From positions 9,176,001 through 9,240,000 of the forward strand of contig OX388314.1 of the NCBI GenBank assembly GCA_947579605.1: 64,000 bases of DNA, given 5' to 3'. A program made the position numbers and the translations under genes. The notes below the pieces were generated by a model that worked only from the letters and a program-made list of their open reading frames with translations, did no database searches and had not been told where the DNA came from. The DNA comes from Athripsodes cinereus (taxonomy: Eukaryota > Arthropoda > Insecta > Trichoptera > Leptoceridae). Below are positions 10,128 to 20,925 of the stretch, piece by piece (position 1 is the stretch's first letter; each line of letters opens with the position of its first letter).

Positions 10128-12089
10128 TGTAAACGAGTCAGGGTTCTAGGTTTTATATGGAATTCTGTGCGTTTATTACACTCAAAATCGTAGACACTAT
10201 TACCCAAAACTTTTTCGGAGTAATTTTCTAATTCACGTTAATGTTTTTGTTGAAAGCAATTAATATATATGTATTTGAAATGGGTTTTAATTAAATATCT
10301 ATCATTCGTTACATTGACCTTGTTATAAAAGTTAAAGGATCTGTAGGTATGTAAACAATTTAAAACAGTTTTACAGACTGTAAATTTATGCATCTCTGAT
10401 CCCAATTATTATTTTGTGCAGTAAATAAATAAGATTGAGGTTAATTTGCTTACCGAATGTTTGTTATATTATTTTCAGTAAAATTTCTTTGATATCGTTT
10501 AAACAATAAGTTACGAGTTAAACTTATATCTTTGTCATTGTTTACTCGTAACTTTAAAATATAGCACGTATATCTATGTATTTGCTCGTGTGAAATTAAA
10601 TGAACTTTGGTTGGCAATTGTTGGGTCAAATATTATAGCATATACTACGAAAATCAAATACAATGATCTGACAAAAATGTTTGCGATTTGATAATAGACT
10701 TGGCTTTTTTTTGACTTATCAAAAAACGAAATATGTTAGTACAAACAGAATATGTAGAATTTTTGTTTGGAATCAATAAAGATTATGTAATGATATCAAT
10801 TAGTCACATGGTACGGTCCAACAAACACGAAGTATTTATAAACAAGATTAGCAGAAACTCCGGGTTCAAACCCTTTAGAGTTTTTGTGGTTTTAATATAT
10901 TTTTAATCATTTTCAATTCGCATTCTTACGTAAAATAACAATTATGTATACCTTTTTTGTTAGGGTTTATTCTTAAAGTAATGATTTTATCAATATTGTC
11001 AAGATAGCAACGGTGTAAATATTAAGGTAATTATAATTAAATTTATTATAAAGAATAACTCGTTTGATAATACAGTCTTGATCATAGACCCTTCTAAATG
11101 TGTATGAGTACCTACATATATTCTATTACCATGAAGTGGTTAAAACTAAAATCACTTATTTAATAAATAGTAAAATTGAGATAAGTTTGAAACATAACTA
11201 CGAGTATTATGTAGATACCAGATCTTAAAGAATGGGATCAATTTATTGAATACGAAAAGATCTAAGAAATTTCTTCCCTCGCAAGAATACTGAGACCATA
11301 ATTAATTTGTAAGTTGTACAAGTAATATTAAATGAGTAAATAATTCGCATTTTTAATTATCTCAACGTTTATGTACGATAGTAAAAGTATGTAAAAAGGA
11401 CATGAAAAGTTCTAGAAAGATACAAATGTTGTTATCATAATGACGTTCAATGCGTCATACTATGTATGTAAAAAGTGGTTACCTGCGGCGAACTAATATA
11501 CTATGTATGTATATGATATAAATATTACAATAAATAATCAAGGTTGTAAAGGTAGATCAAACTACAATATAAATTGTATAAACGAAGTGATATAAGTAGA
11601 TTACAAGCAGTACACAGTATTCTTATATAATTACCTACTATTGAACGAGTTTTTCGGATTATTGGATCAGTGAGAGTAAAACCAAGCATTCATGAGATAC
11701 GTATGCGTACGAATTTGTATGGATTCGTACGCACACGCACAACAATTCAACATCTTCCAAGCATGTGCTAGTTGGGAGCTTAAAGATCAGATATGTATAG
11801 TACATTATAAGGCATAAGGGCTACTGTTTTAATTATTTTCTGATAGTGCGTAGGTATTGTATAAATTATTAACAAAATGAAGTATTATTTATGTGTCATT
11901 TATGGAATTTTGAGTTCTTTTTAACTATTAAAATTAGCAATTGACATTATTTGAATAAGTGCGACATTGTAACACAATCATTGATCAAAAAGTATGTATT
12001 TTCATAATATGAAAAAAAAATCATAGACTTGGGAAATGTGCATCAATTTAGAAGAAAACAACTTTTCATGTGATAGTAAATATGTGAGA
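10128..12089. other. AT-rich DNA, no supported gene
   Basis: A perfect B-box-like GGGTTCAAACCC is at about 10861-10872 without a convincing A box. A small hairpin TGCGTACGAAT / ATTCGTACGCA lies at about 11707-11735. Otherwise nothing. Confidence 0.4.
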
Positions 12090-12345
12090 ACTGTGTATTA
12101 ATCCATGGAGCATCCGGCAAAGAATTGGTCTCCCACTCTATTCCGTGATTTTTTGAGTGGTCTGTAAAAGGGCTGGTTAATCGTAAAAATAAAGACATTT
12201 TATATCTAAAATTCATCGATGAATTTTCTGTCAATCCTAAATATCTGAATTTTTTGTTGGCGCGAAGAAGAGAGTTTGCATGTTTGTTACATGCAGCTGA
12301 TCTCTTGGCTTCCAAGGATATGCCCAGATGGTGTATTAATACTAG
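12090..12345 (+). mobile_element. SINE-A copy, diverged
   Basis: Contains CCATGGAGCATCCGGCAAAG, AATTGGTCTCCCACTCTATT, the GTCTGTAAAAGGGCTGG box, TTGGCGCGAAGAAGAGAGTT and TTACATGCAGCTGATCTCTT; the 3' end is eroded. It gives one of the best views of the 5' end (GGAGCA.CCGGCAAAGAATTG). Confidence 0.7.
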
Positions 12346-13704
12346 TAAAAAAATTTGCATGTCCTTACTTTCTATACACAGATTATATTTATTTGAGTGA
12401 TTTAAGAAAATATTAAGAAATTTTTCATGTGAATGTCAGTTCTTCATCTCAAATTTCTTCATCTCAGCAAAAAGTTTAATGAAAACTTAATTTTGTAGAG
12501 TGCGCATTGAATGCGTATGTATAGTGCGACATAAAACGTATTCAGTGTGCACTAACCCTATGTAACATGCAATTTTGTCTCGTATCGTAATCGCTGTTTG
12601 TTGCAAATACAACATTTATTGGAATAAGTATAGTTGAGTACTATGTTTTACTCGTTCTTGAATATGCGAATATATGCACGTAGCTTGCTAAGTAAGTATA
12701 TATTCTTTTTCGTTTCTACATGTAATGCCTTTTTCAAACAGAAGTTTGAAAAAGACATACACTGGAGTCACTTTAATAAAGTACATGTAAAACCAAATAA
12801 TCACATTTTATTTCTTGATTAACATGGAGTTTCACAAAATTAAATACCAAATCTTTCACATCATTTTCACTGATATTTATTTTGATAGTGGTTCAAGACA
12901 TAATTATTTTAATTTTTTACAATATCTGAAATTTCCTTCCGTAACACATATATTCTAAATATGAATTTATTTATTAATTTTAGTAAATTCTTATACTCTT
13001 ACATTATTTAATTATATTTAATTTATTCTTTTAAGACATTCCACCCGATATGAGTGATTTGTAAATATTAAAACAAATAATTCAGTATTTCCATTTTATT
13101 TCAATCTATTTTAATATTTATATGTTTTTATCTTTTTTTATATTCCTGATTCATATTTTATATCTATTCACTGCCTTATTTTTGTTATCTTTATTTAAAA
13201 AAGCATTTTTTTGTTCAATGTTATACGGCTAATAAATATTCTTTAACAAAATTATTACAAAAATTCATATCAACATTTTATAGAACACATGGAACTATAT
13301 CTACCATAAAATCAATATGTAAAATAAAAGAACAAAATAAAAACAATTTTAGAAAGAATTATACAAGTCTTATTGATTAAAATTTTGACATAAGCAACAA
13401 TGCCGTATCTAAAATGAAAATATGTAAATAAATATGAACTCGGTGAACAATTAGAACAACATTGAAAGCACAAATTACTTCTAACAACTTAGAACATTTA
13501 TAAGTGATAATAAAATCTGTATTTAATTTAAATGCTCTTTGAGATGGTATACAAATGCATTTAATTTATGAACTTTATAATAGAATGAAAAAGGCAAAGC
13601 ATATCATTAGCCTCATTACAAACAAATATGAGATTTTCTTATCGTCATATTATTTAGTGTTTTTCTATCTCCTACTCAAATATTACAAAGTCGTTCAAAA
13701 TGTT
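12346..13704. other. AT-rich DNA without recognised feature
   Basis: Nothing supported. Confidence 0.5.
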
Positions 13705-14285
13705 TCATACTTTGATTACTCATTCGTCGTATCACGATTGGATTACTGCAATGGCATCCTCGCAAATCTGCCACAATATCAACTCCAGAGGATTCAGTCC
13801 GTTTTTAATGCGGCTGCACGTTTCATTTATCAACTGAATCGCTCTTCACACATATCTGCCACCCTTCAATCTCTTCACTGGCTAAGATGTCCGGAGAGAG
13901 TCGAATTTAAAGTGTGTTTGATAGTATTTAGGGAACTTCATGCTATGGCCCCAGAATATATCATGGAACTCGGCGGTAGACAGGCGTTAAGTCATAGACA
14001 GACAACATTTTGGTCTTGTCAAGATATTGCTACTAAATTGGAGGTGACCAGTACTGTACGTGGAGCGTGCATTTGCAATATCTGCACCTGTAGTCTGGAA
14101 CAGGCTTCCACAAATGATCAGAGAAATGCAGGACATATCGAGGTTCAAGAACCAAATGAAGCCTTATCTATTCAAGAAATCACACGGAATAATCCAAGCA
14201 CAACCTTAGTTAGCAAAGACCGCCCTTTGGGTGGAATTTTTTCACAAAACGGCGCTTTACAAATCATCCAAATAATAATAATAAA
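13705..14285 (+). pseudogene. CR1/L2-like LINE, reverse transcriptase C-terminal region, frameshifted
   Basis: From about 13711 the frame reads SFVVSRLDYCNGILANLP, LQRIQSVFNAAARFI, then HISATLQSLHWL and APEYI. S-R-L-D-Y-C-N is the signature of the CR1/L2 group. A frameshift lies near 14060; in the next frame the expected C-terminal box continues as AFAISAPVVWNRLP, REMQDISRFKNQMKPYLF, with a stop at 14207-14209. A short 3' UTR ends in an AATAATAATAA tail (about 14268-14284). The palm and endonuclease domains are missing (5' truncation). The frame that runs straight through to 14412 merely joins wrong-phase sequence and is not a protein. Confidence 0.85.
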
Positions 14286-14764
14286 ACGTAAATACATACT
14301 ACGTAGAGAGAACAAACTTAAGATTAATTTTGGTAATAAAGTCAATAGTATAACATTTAAATCCTTCTATATAAACATAATTCAGGGAATAGAAAGTACA
14401 TTCATTCTCTAACCTTGGCACACTAAACTTGTGTAGGCTTTACAAATGTTTTAATTAATTACTTCTCTTGTCACCCTAACTATATGTATGTGCAAATTGA
14501 AATGAGCAATTAACGCAGAACATTTTGTTGATTTTATTTCATTCCTTTATTTTATATATTTTAAAGTATTTTTAGTAAAACAGAATGAATACAGTATAAA
14601 AATCTGCAATGTTTCTTAAATACCTTGAAACAAACAGCTTTTTTCAAAAAAAGATTACATTACTCGATAAATAATAGGTTTTTTTGTTAGCTTTCAAGTA
14701 CGCTACAAAAAAAGATCATGATCACGTAAATCATGAAATTCACGTAGATAATTACATAACTTCC
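14286..14764. other. AT-rich DNA without recognised feature
   Basis: Nothing supported. Confidence 0.5.
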
Positions 14765-14905
14765 ACAATTCAGCAATGAGGCGAGCCATTGATCCTTTAT
14801 ATATGATTTATATTGGCACATAGAGGACAATCTGCATAATTATTACATGCAGTTGGATCACTGGCTACCCCACTTGTGGGATTAACTGTAATTGTATAGT
14901 AATAG
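14765..14905 (+). mobile_element. SINE-A copy, 5' truncated
   Basis: Contains GCAATGAGGCGAGCCATTGA, TTGGCACATAGAGGACAATC and TTACATGCAGTTGGATCACT; ends CTACCCCACTTGTGGGATTA with a TGTATAGTAATAG tail. SINE-B begins immediately after. Confidence 0.7.
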
Positions 14906-14907
14906 AT

Positions 14908-15071
14908 GAGTTCGTCGGTAGCCTGGAGGTAGAGTCTCGGCCTTCAGAACAAGAGGTCCGTGGTTCGATCCCAGGTGCCGGCAAACTCCCCTTTCACGGC
15001 ACAAGCTTTTAGCTTAGTGTGAAAGGTGTATAAGGTTGTATTTGGGTTTATAACAAAACCCAGATATATCT

Positions 15072-15147
<76 letters not shown>
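14908..15147 (+). mobile_element. SINE-B copy with 69-base poly(A) tail
   Basis: tRNA-derived head with A box TAGCCTGGAGG (14919-14929) and B box GGTTCGATCCC (14962-14972), then GTGCCGGCAAACTCCCCTTT. The body has GTGTGAAAGGTGTATAAGG and GGGTTTATAACAAAACCCAG, then TATATC, T8 and an uninterrupted run of 69 A (15079-15147). A second full copy is at 15903-16075, a reverse copy at 29052-29181 and a 3' piece at 32395-32475. Confidence 0.85.
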
Positions 15148-15149
<2 letters not shown>

Positions 15150-15902
15150 TTTCAATATCAGTACAAAAATTCATTCTACTGGCCATTGTCCTTACTGAGA
15201 TAAAGTTTTAACATTGGAGTGTTATGTCACCAATCTTAAAAATTAAGTCATATGTTTATTCATGCGATTAATCCACCAGTTACCACATTTTTGTGTAATG
15301 GCGTGATTATATGGATATGTAAATATATAGAATGATAAAAATGTTGTATCGTCACAACGTAGTAAGTCAACATCCGAACATTGAACCATTCGCTTGAAAG
15401 TTCGACATTCTTTTATCAGTGAAACATTAGGAAACTTTTGTACTTAATAACATAGAATACACGACATATTAAACATTAGATAAATGTTGTGACAGCGCTG
15501 AACTAGAATATTGTTTACAGAACTCTCATCTACTAGAATATCGTATCTATTCAAATTTTTGTAAACTTTATTTCAACTTTCTAGATACGTGTAGTTTACA
15601 AGCATCTAACATTATGTCACGTGAGTGTTGGATAACAATCCTAATTTATTTACATACTTTCTCAAAGTTTTTCAAACTATGTTTTCCTTGAGTATTTTTC
15701 TCAGTTCCGTTCACCTTAGATGATCCGTGTGTCTGAATCCAATTACAATAAAAGGACCACGTGCAAAACATTCCAAAAGAGAACTTGCCAATAATAAAGA
15801 TGAGAGTTCCAGAAAAAACTACAGCAAGAACAAGTGTCAGGGAAATATGTAGTGTTACTCGATTTGAGCAAGCAAAATACTAGATTCGCTATATGAGTAT
15901 AG
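15148..15902. other. AT-rich DNA without recognised feature
   Basis: Nothing supported. Confidence 0.5.
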
Positions 15903-16075
15903 TCAGTAGCCTGGAGGTAGAGTCTCGGCCTCGTGAACCAGGGGTCCGTGGTTCGATACCAGGTGCCGGCAAACCATCCTTTCACGACACAAGCTTTAAG
16001 TTGCTTACTGTGAAAGGTGTATAAGGTTGTATTTGGGTTTATAACACAACCCAGATATATCGTTTATAAAAAAAG
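15903..16075 (+). mobile_element. SINE-B copy
   Basis: A box TAGCCTGGAGG (15907-15917), B box GGTTCGATACC (15950-15960), body GCTTACTGTGAAAGGTGTAT and GGGTTTATAACACAACCCAG, tail TATATCGTTTATAAAAAAAG. Confidence 0.85.
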
Positions 16076-16619
16076 ATATTACATTTTTTTTAAGAATAAG
16101 ATCGCAAAGAATGTACACGAGAAGTATGTAGAAAGGAATGACATATTATCAGGATTATCAAACGACGATATTTGGAGGAAGTTTACGTAAATTAATAAAA
16201 AATATTTTTGAACAGAACTTCTATGAAAGTTTTAATAAGTAAAGACAGAATCAAATGTATACAATGTTTTAATCGATTTAATTCATTCCAGAAAATATTA
16301 AAAAAATCTAACGAAAATTAATAAACACAACTTATCAAGTATGAATCGGTCTTATCAGAATTATATTTTTTTTTATTTATTTATTCACCAATGACACACT
16401 TCAGATAATACATATAAATTGAAACAATATACAAGGGACAAAATATAAACAATGTATTACCCTATTTAAAAGTGCGTACAATTTTCACTAATCACAATAT
16501 TTTAAGCCCATAAGGTTGTCATCTATAATAAAATTTAATTTAATTTATAAAATAATAATAAAACAGTAGTAATACAAACAAACAACACTAAAAGGAAAAA
16601 AAAAAAAAAAAAACTTAAC
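16076..16619. other. AT-rich DNA with a possible LINE 3' end
   Basis: At about 16370-16440 the minus strand reads GTGTGTCATTGGTGAATAAA followed by TAAATAAA, like a LINE 3' UTR with poly-A signals, but no coding part adjoins. A run of 18 A ends at 16613, directly before the next LINE remnant. Confidence 0.3.
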
Positions 16620-17605
16620 TTTGGTAGGAAGGAACTTCATGCTAGACACCTCAATGATCTCAACCAATCTTATGTTGACAAATATGCGTCAAACAGGTGG
16701 TTGACCATTGGGGAATTGTATGGGGAAACCGAGGGTTTTATGCTAGCAATTCAAGATCAGGTAATAAATACAAAAAATTATCAAAAATATATTATAAAAA
16801 ATCAAAATATAATTGATGATTCGTGTAGGAAATGTCTGGCCAAACCGGAAACGATTCAACACATAGTTTCGGGTTGTTCCACTCTCGCTCAAACTGAGTA
16901 TACTTATAGACATACCTAATCATGTAGCAAAAATTATACATCAAAATTTAGCTATTAAACATAATCTTTTAAACTCAAATAATGTAATACCTTATTATAA
17001 ATACAACCCGGAACAGGTATTAGAAAATCAAAATTATAGGCTCTATTATGATAAAACCATAATAACAGATAGACAAATACATCATAATAGACCCGATTTA
17101 GTATTACATGATAAACGTAATAAAATAACGTACCTAATCGACATCATCGCTGTCCCAAATACACATAATATACAAACAACCGTCGCAGAAAAAAAACGTA
17201 AATATACAGAACTAGCAGGAGAAATAAAAAATATTTGGCATTCTAGGTCCGTTTATATAATACCTTTAGTCATGTCAGCTACAGGGGTAACTCCGAAATC
17301 TTTAATAAATAATTTACAAAAATTAGATTTACCGGTTAATTTGTACATTAAAATTCAAAAATCTATTATAATAAACACTTGTAATATTGTAAAAAGGTTT
17401 CTGAACACAGATATTTCAGGCACAATGCTGGTATTTTGATCCCGCGTTTTGAGCCTAATCCTGTATATCTGGATAGGTGATTTTTTCCCGGCATTAGACT
17501 GTTAAGTTTTTGTGTGATCATGACTGATCATATGGAGACTTATCTGGTTGTATAATGCTGAGTGTGGATGGCAATTCTGCCGCCGCGTAAAAAAAAAAAA
17601 AAAAA
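16620..17605 (+). pseudogene. Restriction-like-endonuclease LINE (R2/R4 type), C-terminal part with 3' UTR and poly(A)
   Basis: The first frame (16629-16919) gives KELHARHLNDLNQSY, then WLTIGELYGETEGFMLAIQD, then a CCHC-type cluster C-x2-C-x8-H-x4-C (CRKC...HIVSGC). A one-base frameshift at about 16912-16918 leads into a second frame (16918-17439) with VLENQNYRLYYDKTI, then RPDLVL and YLIDIIAVP: the PD-(D/E)XK nuclease core (R-P-D ... I-D). It ends KSLINNLQKLDLPVNLYIK and a TGA at 17437-17439. The ~150-base 3' UTR (CTGTATATCTGGATAGGTG, CCCGGCATTAGACTGTTAAG, GATGGCAATTCTGCC) ends in an A-run at 17588-17609. The nuclease residues are intact apart from one extra isoleucine codon in the I-D-I-A-V-P box. 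The reverse transcriptase is missing. R4 versus R2 cannot be settled by eye. Confidence 0.85.
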
Positions 17606-17609
17606 AAAA

Positions 17610-18244
17610 AGAAAAAAAATTTAATTGTCATTACAAATCCACAATTAAAATTGAATAATTAAAAAAAACTGAAAATGTATGAAGAATAAGGGTGTTTAGC
17701 GCTAGTGCCTGACAAGGAGCATATTAATTAAATATTTTTTCAATTTACCCTTAGTGACAATCCCTTTCACGTGTTATATACATGAATTGTAATTTAACAC
17801 CTGTGAATTATTAATTAATACATAAGTTGTTATTAAACACCCGGAAACTCTAGTGACATTTATATAAAAAAGGAAGAAAGTTCGTGTATTTAATACCATG
17901 AAAATAATAATACAAATCTAGATAGCCCTGACTATGCGTAAAAAACGGTTCATTGGTGACTTTAAATATAATATTATTCACATCACCTGGTGTATTCGAA
18001 TTAAATGGTTATTTTTCCCACTTTCTCGAATACCAGATAGATAAAGATGGAGATATTTGAATGAATATAATGCACTTCGGCAGTATGTGGCACAAAAAAA
18101 TATTATATCTAATCTATCTATACCTTCACGCCCAGTCTCAGGTGGGGAAGGATATTTTTTTTAGTATTTTACCAATTATTACTATATTCATCAATCTGTA
18201 ATTGTCAACTCCCAAGTTCCCTAAAAGTAACTAAACTAATAATA
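17610..18244. other. AT-rich DNA without recognised feature
   Basis: Nothing supported. Confidence 0.5.
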
Positions 18245-18462
18245 GAAATCTTTATTGCACAAAAATCAAAAATCATTGAGCCTAATCCTTTGAAATCCTG
18301 TATATCTGGATAGGTGAATTTTTCCCGGCATTAGACTGTTAAAACTTTGTGTGACCATGACTGATCATATGAACTTATCTGGTTGCATAATGCTGAAAAG
18401 TGTGGATGGCAATTCTGCCACCACGTTAAAGAAAACAAACAAATTTGTGCAATGGGCGAGTG
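18245..18462. mobile_element. RLE-LINE 3' UTR inserted into a GCAATAAAG-type LINE 3' UTR
   Basis: Outer parts 18245-18265 (ATCTTTATTGCACAAA) and 18444-18462 (TTTGTGCAATGGGCGAG) are the two halves of the minus-strand LINE tail seen whole at 8647-8775. Between them 18279-18435 is a plus-strand copy of the 3' UTR of the element at 16620 (CTGTATATCTGGATAGGTGA, CCCGGCATTAGACTGTTAAA, GATGGCAATTCTGCCACC). A nested, extremely 5'-truncated insertion. Confidence 0.7.
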
Positions 18463-19004
18463 AACTAATGATTAATAATAAAAATATTATAATAAATACC
18501 TACTTTATTCAATCAATCAATAACAATGTACAAATGTTGAGACAATTTATCACCAATATGGGTACAATTAAGTTGCAGCAGCTTCACGAGGTTGCCCTGT
18601 ATCGAGGCGTGCTGCATTTAAAAAAACAAAATACAATTAATAAATACAAAACTTCAGAATACTTTTATTCATAAAGAAATAATGTGCATATTACCCTGAA
18701 ATCGTCGGGTTAATATTTTTTTGATGTGCGTAATTCAAAATAATAATAATGCGTAAATTATAGTTTGTACATATACAATAAGCAAATTTAAGTTATTGCT
18801 TTACATCCGTTTAATTGACCTTGTAATTAAGAGTTATTATTGCTCTAGATACTCATTTAAATAAGGCGAAATTAAATCAGTAATAAAATGTAGGTACGCA
18901 ATAATTATCAACACTCTTGTAAAACTGTATAATATTATACCATGACCACACTGTCAAGAACATTGTGTAACGACAGAGGAAATTAATAATTGTAATTTGT
19001 TTTG
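18463..19004. other. AT-rich DNA without recognised feature
   Basis: Nothing supported. Confidence 0.5.
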
Positions 19005-19260
19005 AAAACTGTGTAAACAAAGGGTGTGAGAGAGAGTATTGCGTACTTGATCACATGAATCGAATTCTCGAGAACAGTCATGTGTAAAGTAAGAGAATCG
19101 ACAGAATAATAACAAAAAATAATAATATTTGAAAAATAAAATAAATTTCATTATTATAGAAGGGGCGAAAAAAGTATGTAAGAATAGATCTTTATGGCGT
19201 TCCATCCTCTCTGCTTCCCCCATTTAGGATAGGGTGTAGCAATAAAGAAATATCTCGTGG
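19005..19260 (+). pseudogene. RTE-like LINE 3' fragment, interrupted
   Basis: GTGTGAGAGAGAGTATTGCG, GATCACATGAATCGAATTCT and AAAGTAAGAGAATCGACAG match the 2331-2728 family. An AT-rich insertion (about 19100-19158) separates them from GGGGCGAAAAAAGTATG and the 3' end GCGTTCCATCCTCTCTGC. Degenerate. Confidence 0.5.
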
Positions 19261-19484
19261 ACCGAAGAAAATGTATTTAATTTTATCACGTGATTCAAGA
19301 GATGGATAAGTTTTTCCTGATGCTTTCGACAAGTTAAATATTTTTTTGTGTTCATTGCATACAATGAGTCCACTGACTATCATAGATTGACTTTTGATAC
19401 ACTTGATTGAAATAATTTGATTAATTAGAATGTAAAAATAGTTACCATTGTTGCTAGGATAGAAGATATATTAAATACGACTGC

Positions 19485-19595
19485 ATAAAAGGGTGTTCTG
19501 AGACCAAAGATTGGTCATGGTTGCTTGATCGTTTCGTTCTCTCTGCTTACCTCGCTATTTTGAGTGAGGATATAGATAAATAGATAGTCACAGTA
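19485..19595 (+). mobile_element. RTE-like LINE 3'-end fragment
   Basis: CGTTTCGTTCTCTCTGCTTA, CCTCGCTATTTTGAGTGAGG and ATAGATAAATAGATAG: an eroded 3' end and tail of the 2331-2728 family. Confidence 0.45.
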
Positions 19596-19994
19596 ATGTC
19601 AACCAAATATGTAAAATTTTCTTATAATCAATTATCAAATTGCAGTTAAGAAATAAATAAATAAAATTCATTAAAACGATAAAACATCTATATAATAAAT
19701 ACAAAGTAATTTAAAATAAATAATTCAGTCTCTGATAATGATACAGTCGCCATGTAAAATATTTTATTGCATTCCTTTAAGTTTATCGCGCAATAAATAA
19801 TTAAAATCAAGCATTCGAAAATTCCAAATATTGCATGATTTAACACATGCGAATATTTTTATTTTCTTAACAAGAAAATAAATATTATGAACAGTGATGT
19901 CAACAACGTTGATTTTTATATACGTGGGTGGCAGTTGGTTTTATGAAAAACAAAAACCGTGCGAAATTCGCGAATCAATAAATTATTCATTCAT
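19596..19994. other. AT-rich DNA without recognised feature
   Basis: Nothing supported. Confidence 0.5.
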
Positions 19995-20240
19995 TCATAC
20001 CATCGCGGCATTTCCCACAAGCGGGGTAGCCAGCGGACCAATACACGTAATAAAAATGCAAGTTCTTTTCTGCGTGCCAATAAAAATACAATCAGAATGG
20101 GAGGCACACCTCGTCGATAAATTGAAGATGAAAAATGACATAATATTTGACGTCTCACGAATACCTGCCTCTTACAGGACTCGAAAACTTACTGAAAAGA
20201 ATGGAAGACCTATTCTTCGCCAGGGCCTCTGCACCCAGCA
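19995..20240 (-). mobile_element. SINE-A copy, nearly full length
   Basis: Reverse orientation: CATCGCGGCATTTCCCACAA, GCGGGGTAGCCAGCGGACC, GTGCCAATAAAAATACAATC, CACCTCGTCGATAAATTGAA, CCTGCCTCTTACAGGACTC and GACCTATTCTTCGCCAGGG. The 107-codon plus-strand frame across it is spurious. Confidence 0.7.
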
Positions 20241-20925
20241 CAGTAGCGTATTTTGAAAGTATACAATGCCATTACGCACAGGTTGGGACTGCTCGCGTAT
20301 AGTTTCAAGTAGTAATAAGCATAAATATTTTTAGAAACTATACATGGTTATTACGCTCAAATCGTGTATATTTTCCAATAACGTTACACTAAAATTTGTG
20401 TGGAAAACATACTGCACAAGTTTCCATTGCGGAATAATCGTGTACATTTTCTAAGTGCTACACAAGGCAACGTTCTTAGAATGTATACGCGACTAGTTTC
20501 CAAGTAGCCATTTTGATTTGTTGCTTTCTCTTTTTTTCATATATAATTGTTTTTATTATTTTTTACGTGTTGTTTTTATTATAAATTTTTTATTGCTTTT
20601 ATTACCTGTATTTTTGTCATTTTGGATTAACTTGTTGTTATAATATCTGAAATTTGTCAACATGTAAAAGCGAAAATTGTAAATGTACTTAAATAAATAA
20701 TTAATTTTATTATTAATTGACTGCCGTATTTTTAAAGTAGCACTTAAGTACTTAAACATTTGTGTTTCTTTTATATGATAAAAATATTTTTGTTCTTTGT
20801 TTTGTTTTATAATCAAAATATTCATAAAATATTATATAAAAAAAATTATAAATTATTAAAAATACTTTTATATACACGATAAGAGCGTAATAACCATGTA
20901 TAGTTTTTAAAAATATTTATGCTTA
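20241..20925. repeat. Foldback repeat region with ~55-bp inverted arms
   Basis: 20312-20367 (GCATAAATATTTTTAGAAAC, ATACATGGTTATTACGCTC) is repeated inverted at 20866-20922 (GAGCGTAATAACCATGTAT, AAAAATATTTATGCTT). The outer part 20243-20300 (GTATTTTGAAAGTATACAAT, ATTACGCACAGGTTGGGACT) recurs inverted at 23413-23467. It behaves like a foldback/MITE family with several repeated TATACGCGA and ATTACGC modules; superfamily unknown. Confidence 0.6.

Noticed and set aside
10840..10880. tRNA gene suggested by GGGTTCAAACCC
   Set aside because: No acceptor stem, D-arm or A box of the right spacing.
12043..12360. 105-codon minus frame
   Set aside because: Lies antisense over a SINE-A copy; no protein signature.
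13555..14412. A continuous 285-codon frame as a single protein
   Set aside because: Only the middle part matches a LINE; the beginning and end are wrong-phase sequence read through after a frameshift.
14944..15211. Frames with long poly-Lys or poly-Phe
   Set aside because: Produced by the SINE-B poly(A) tail.
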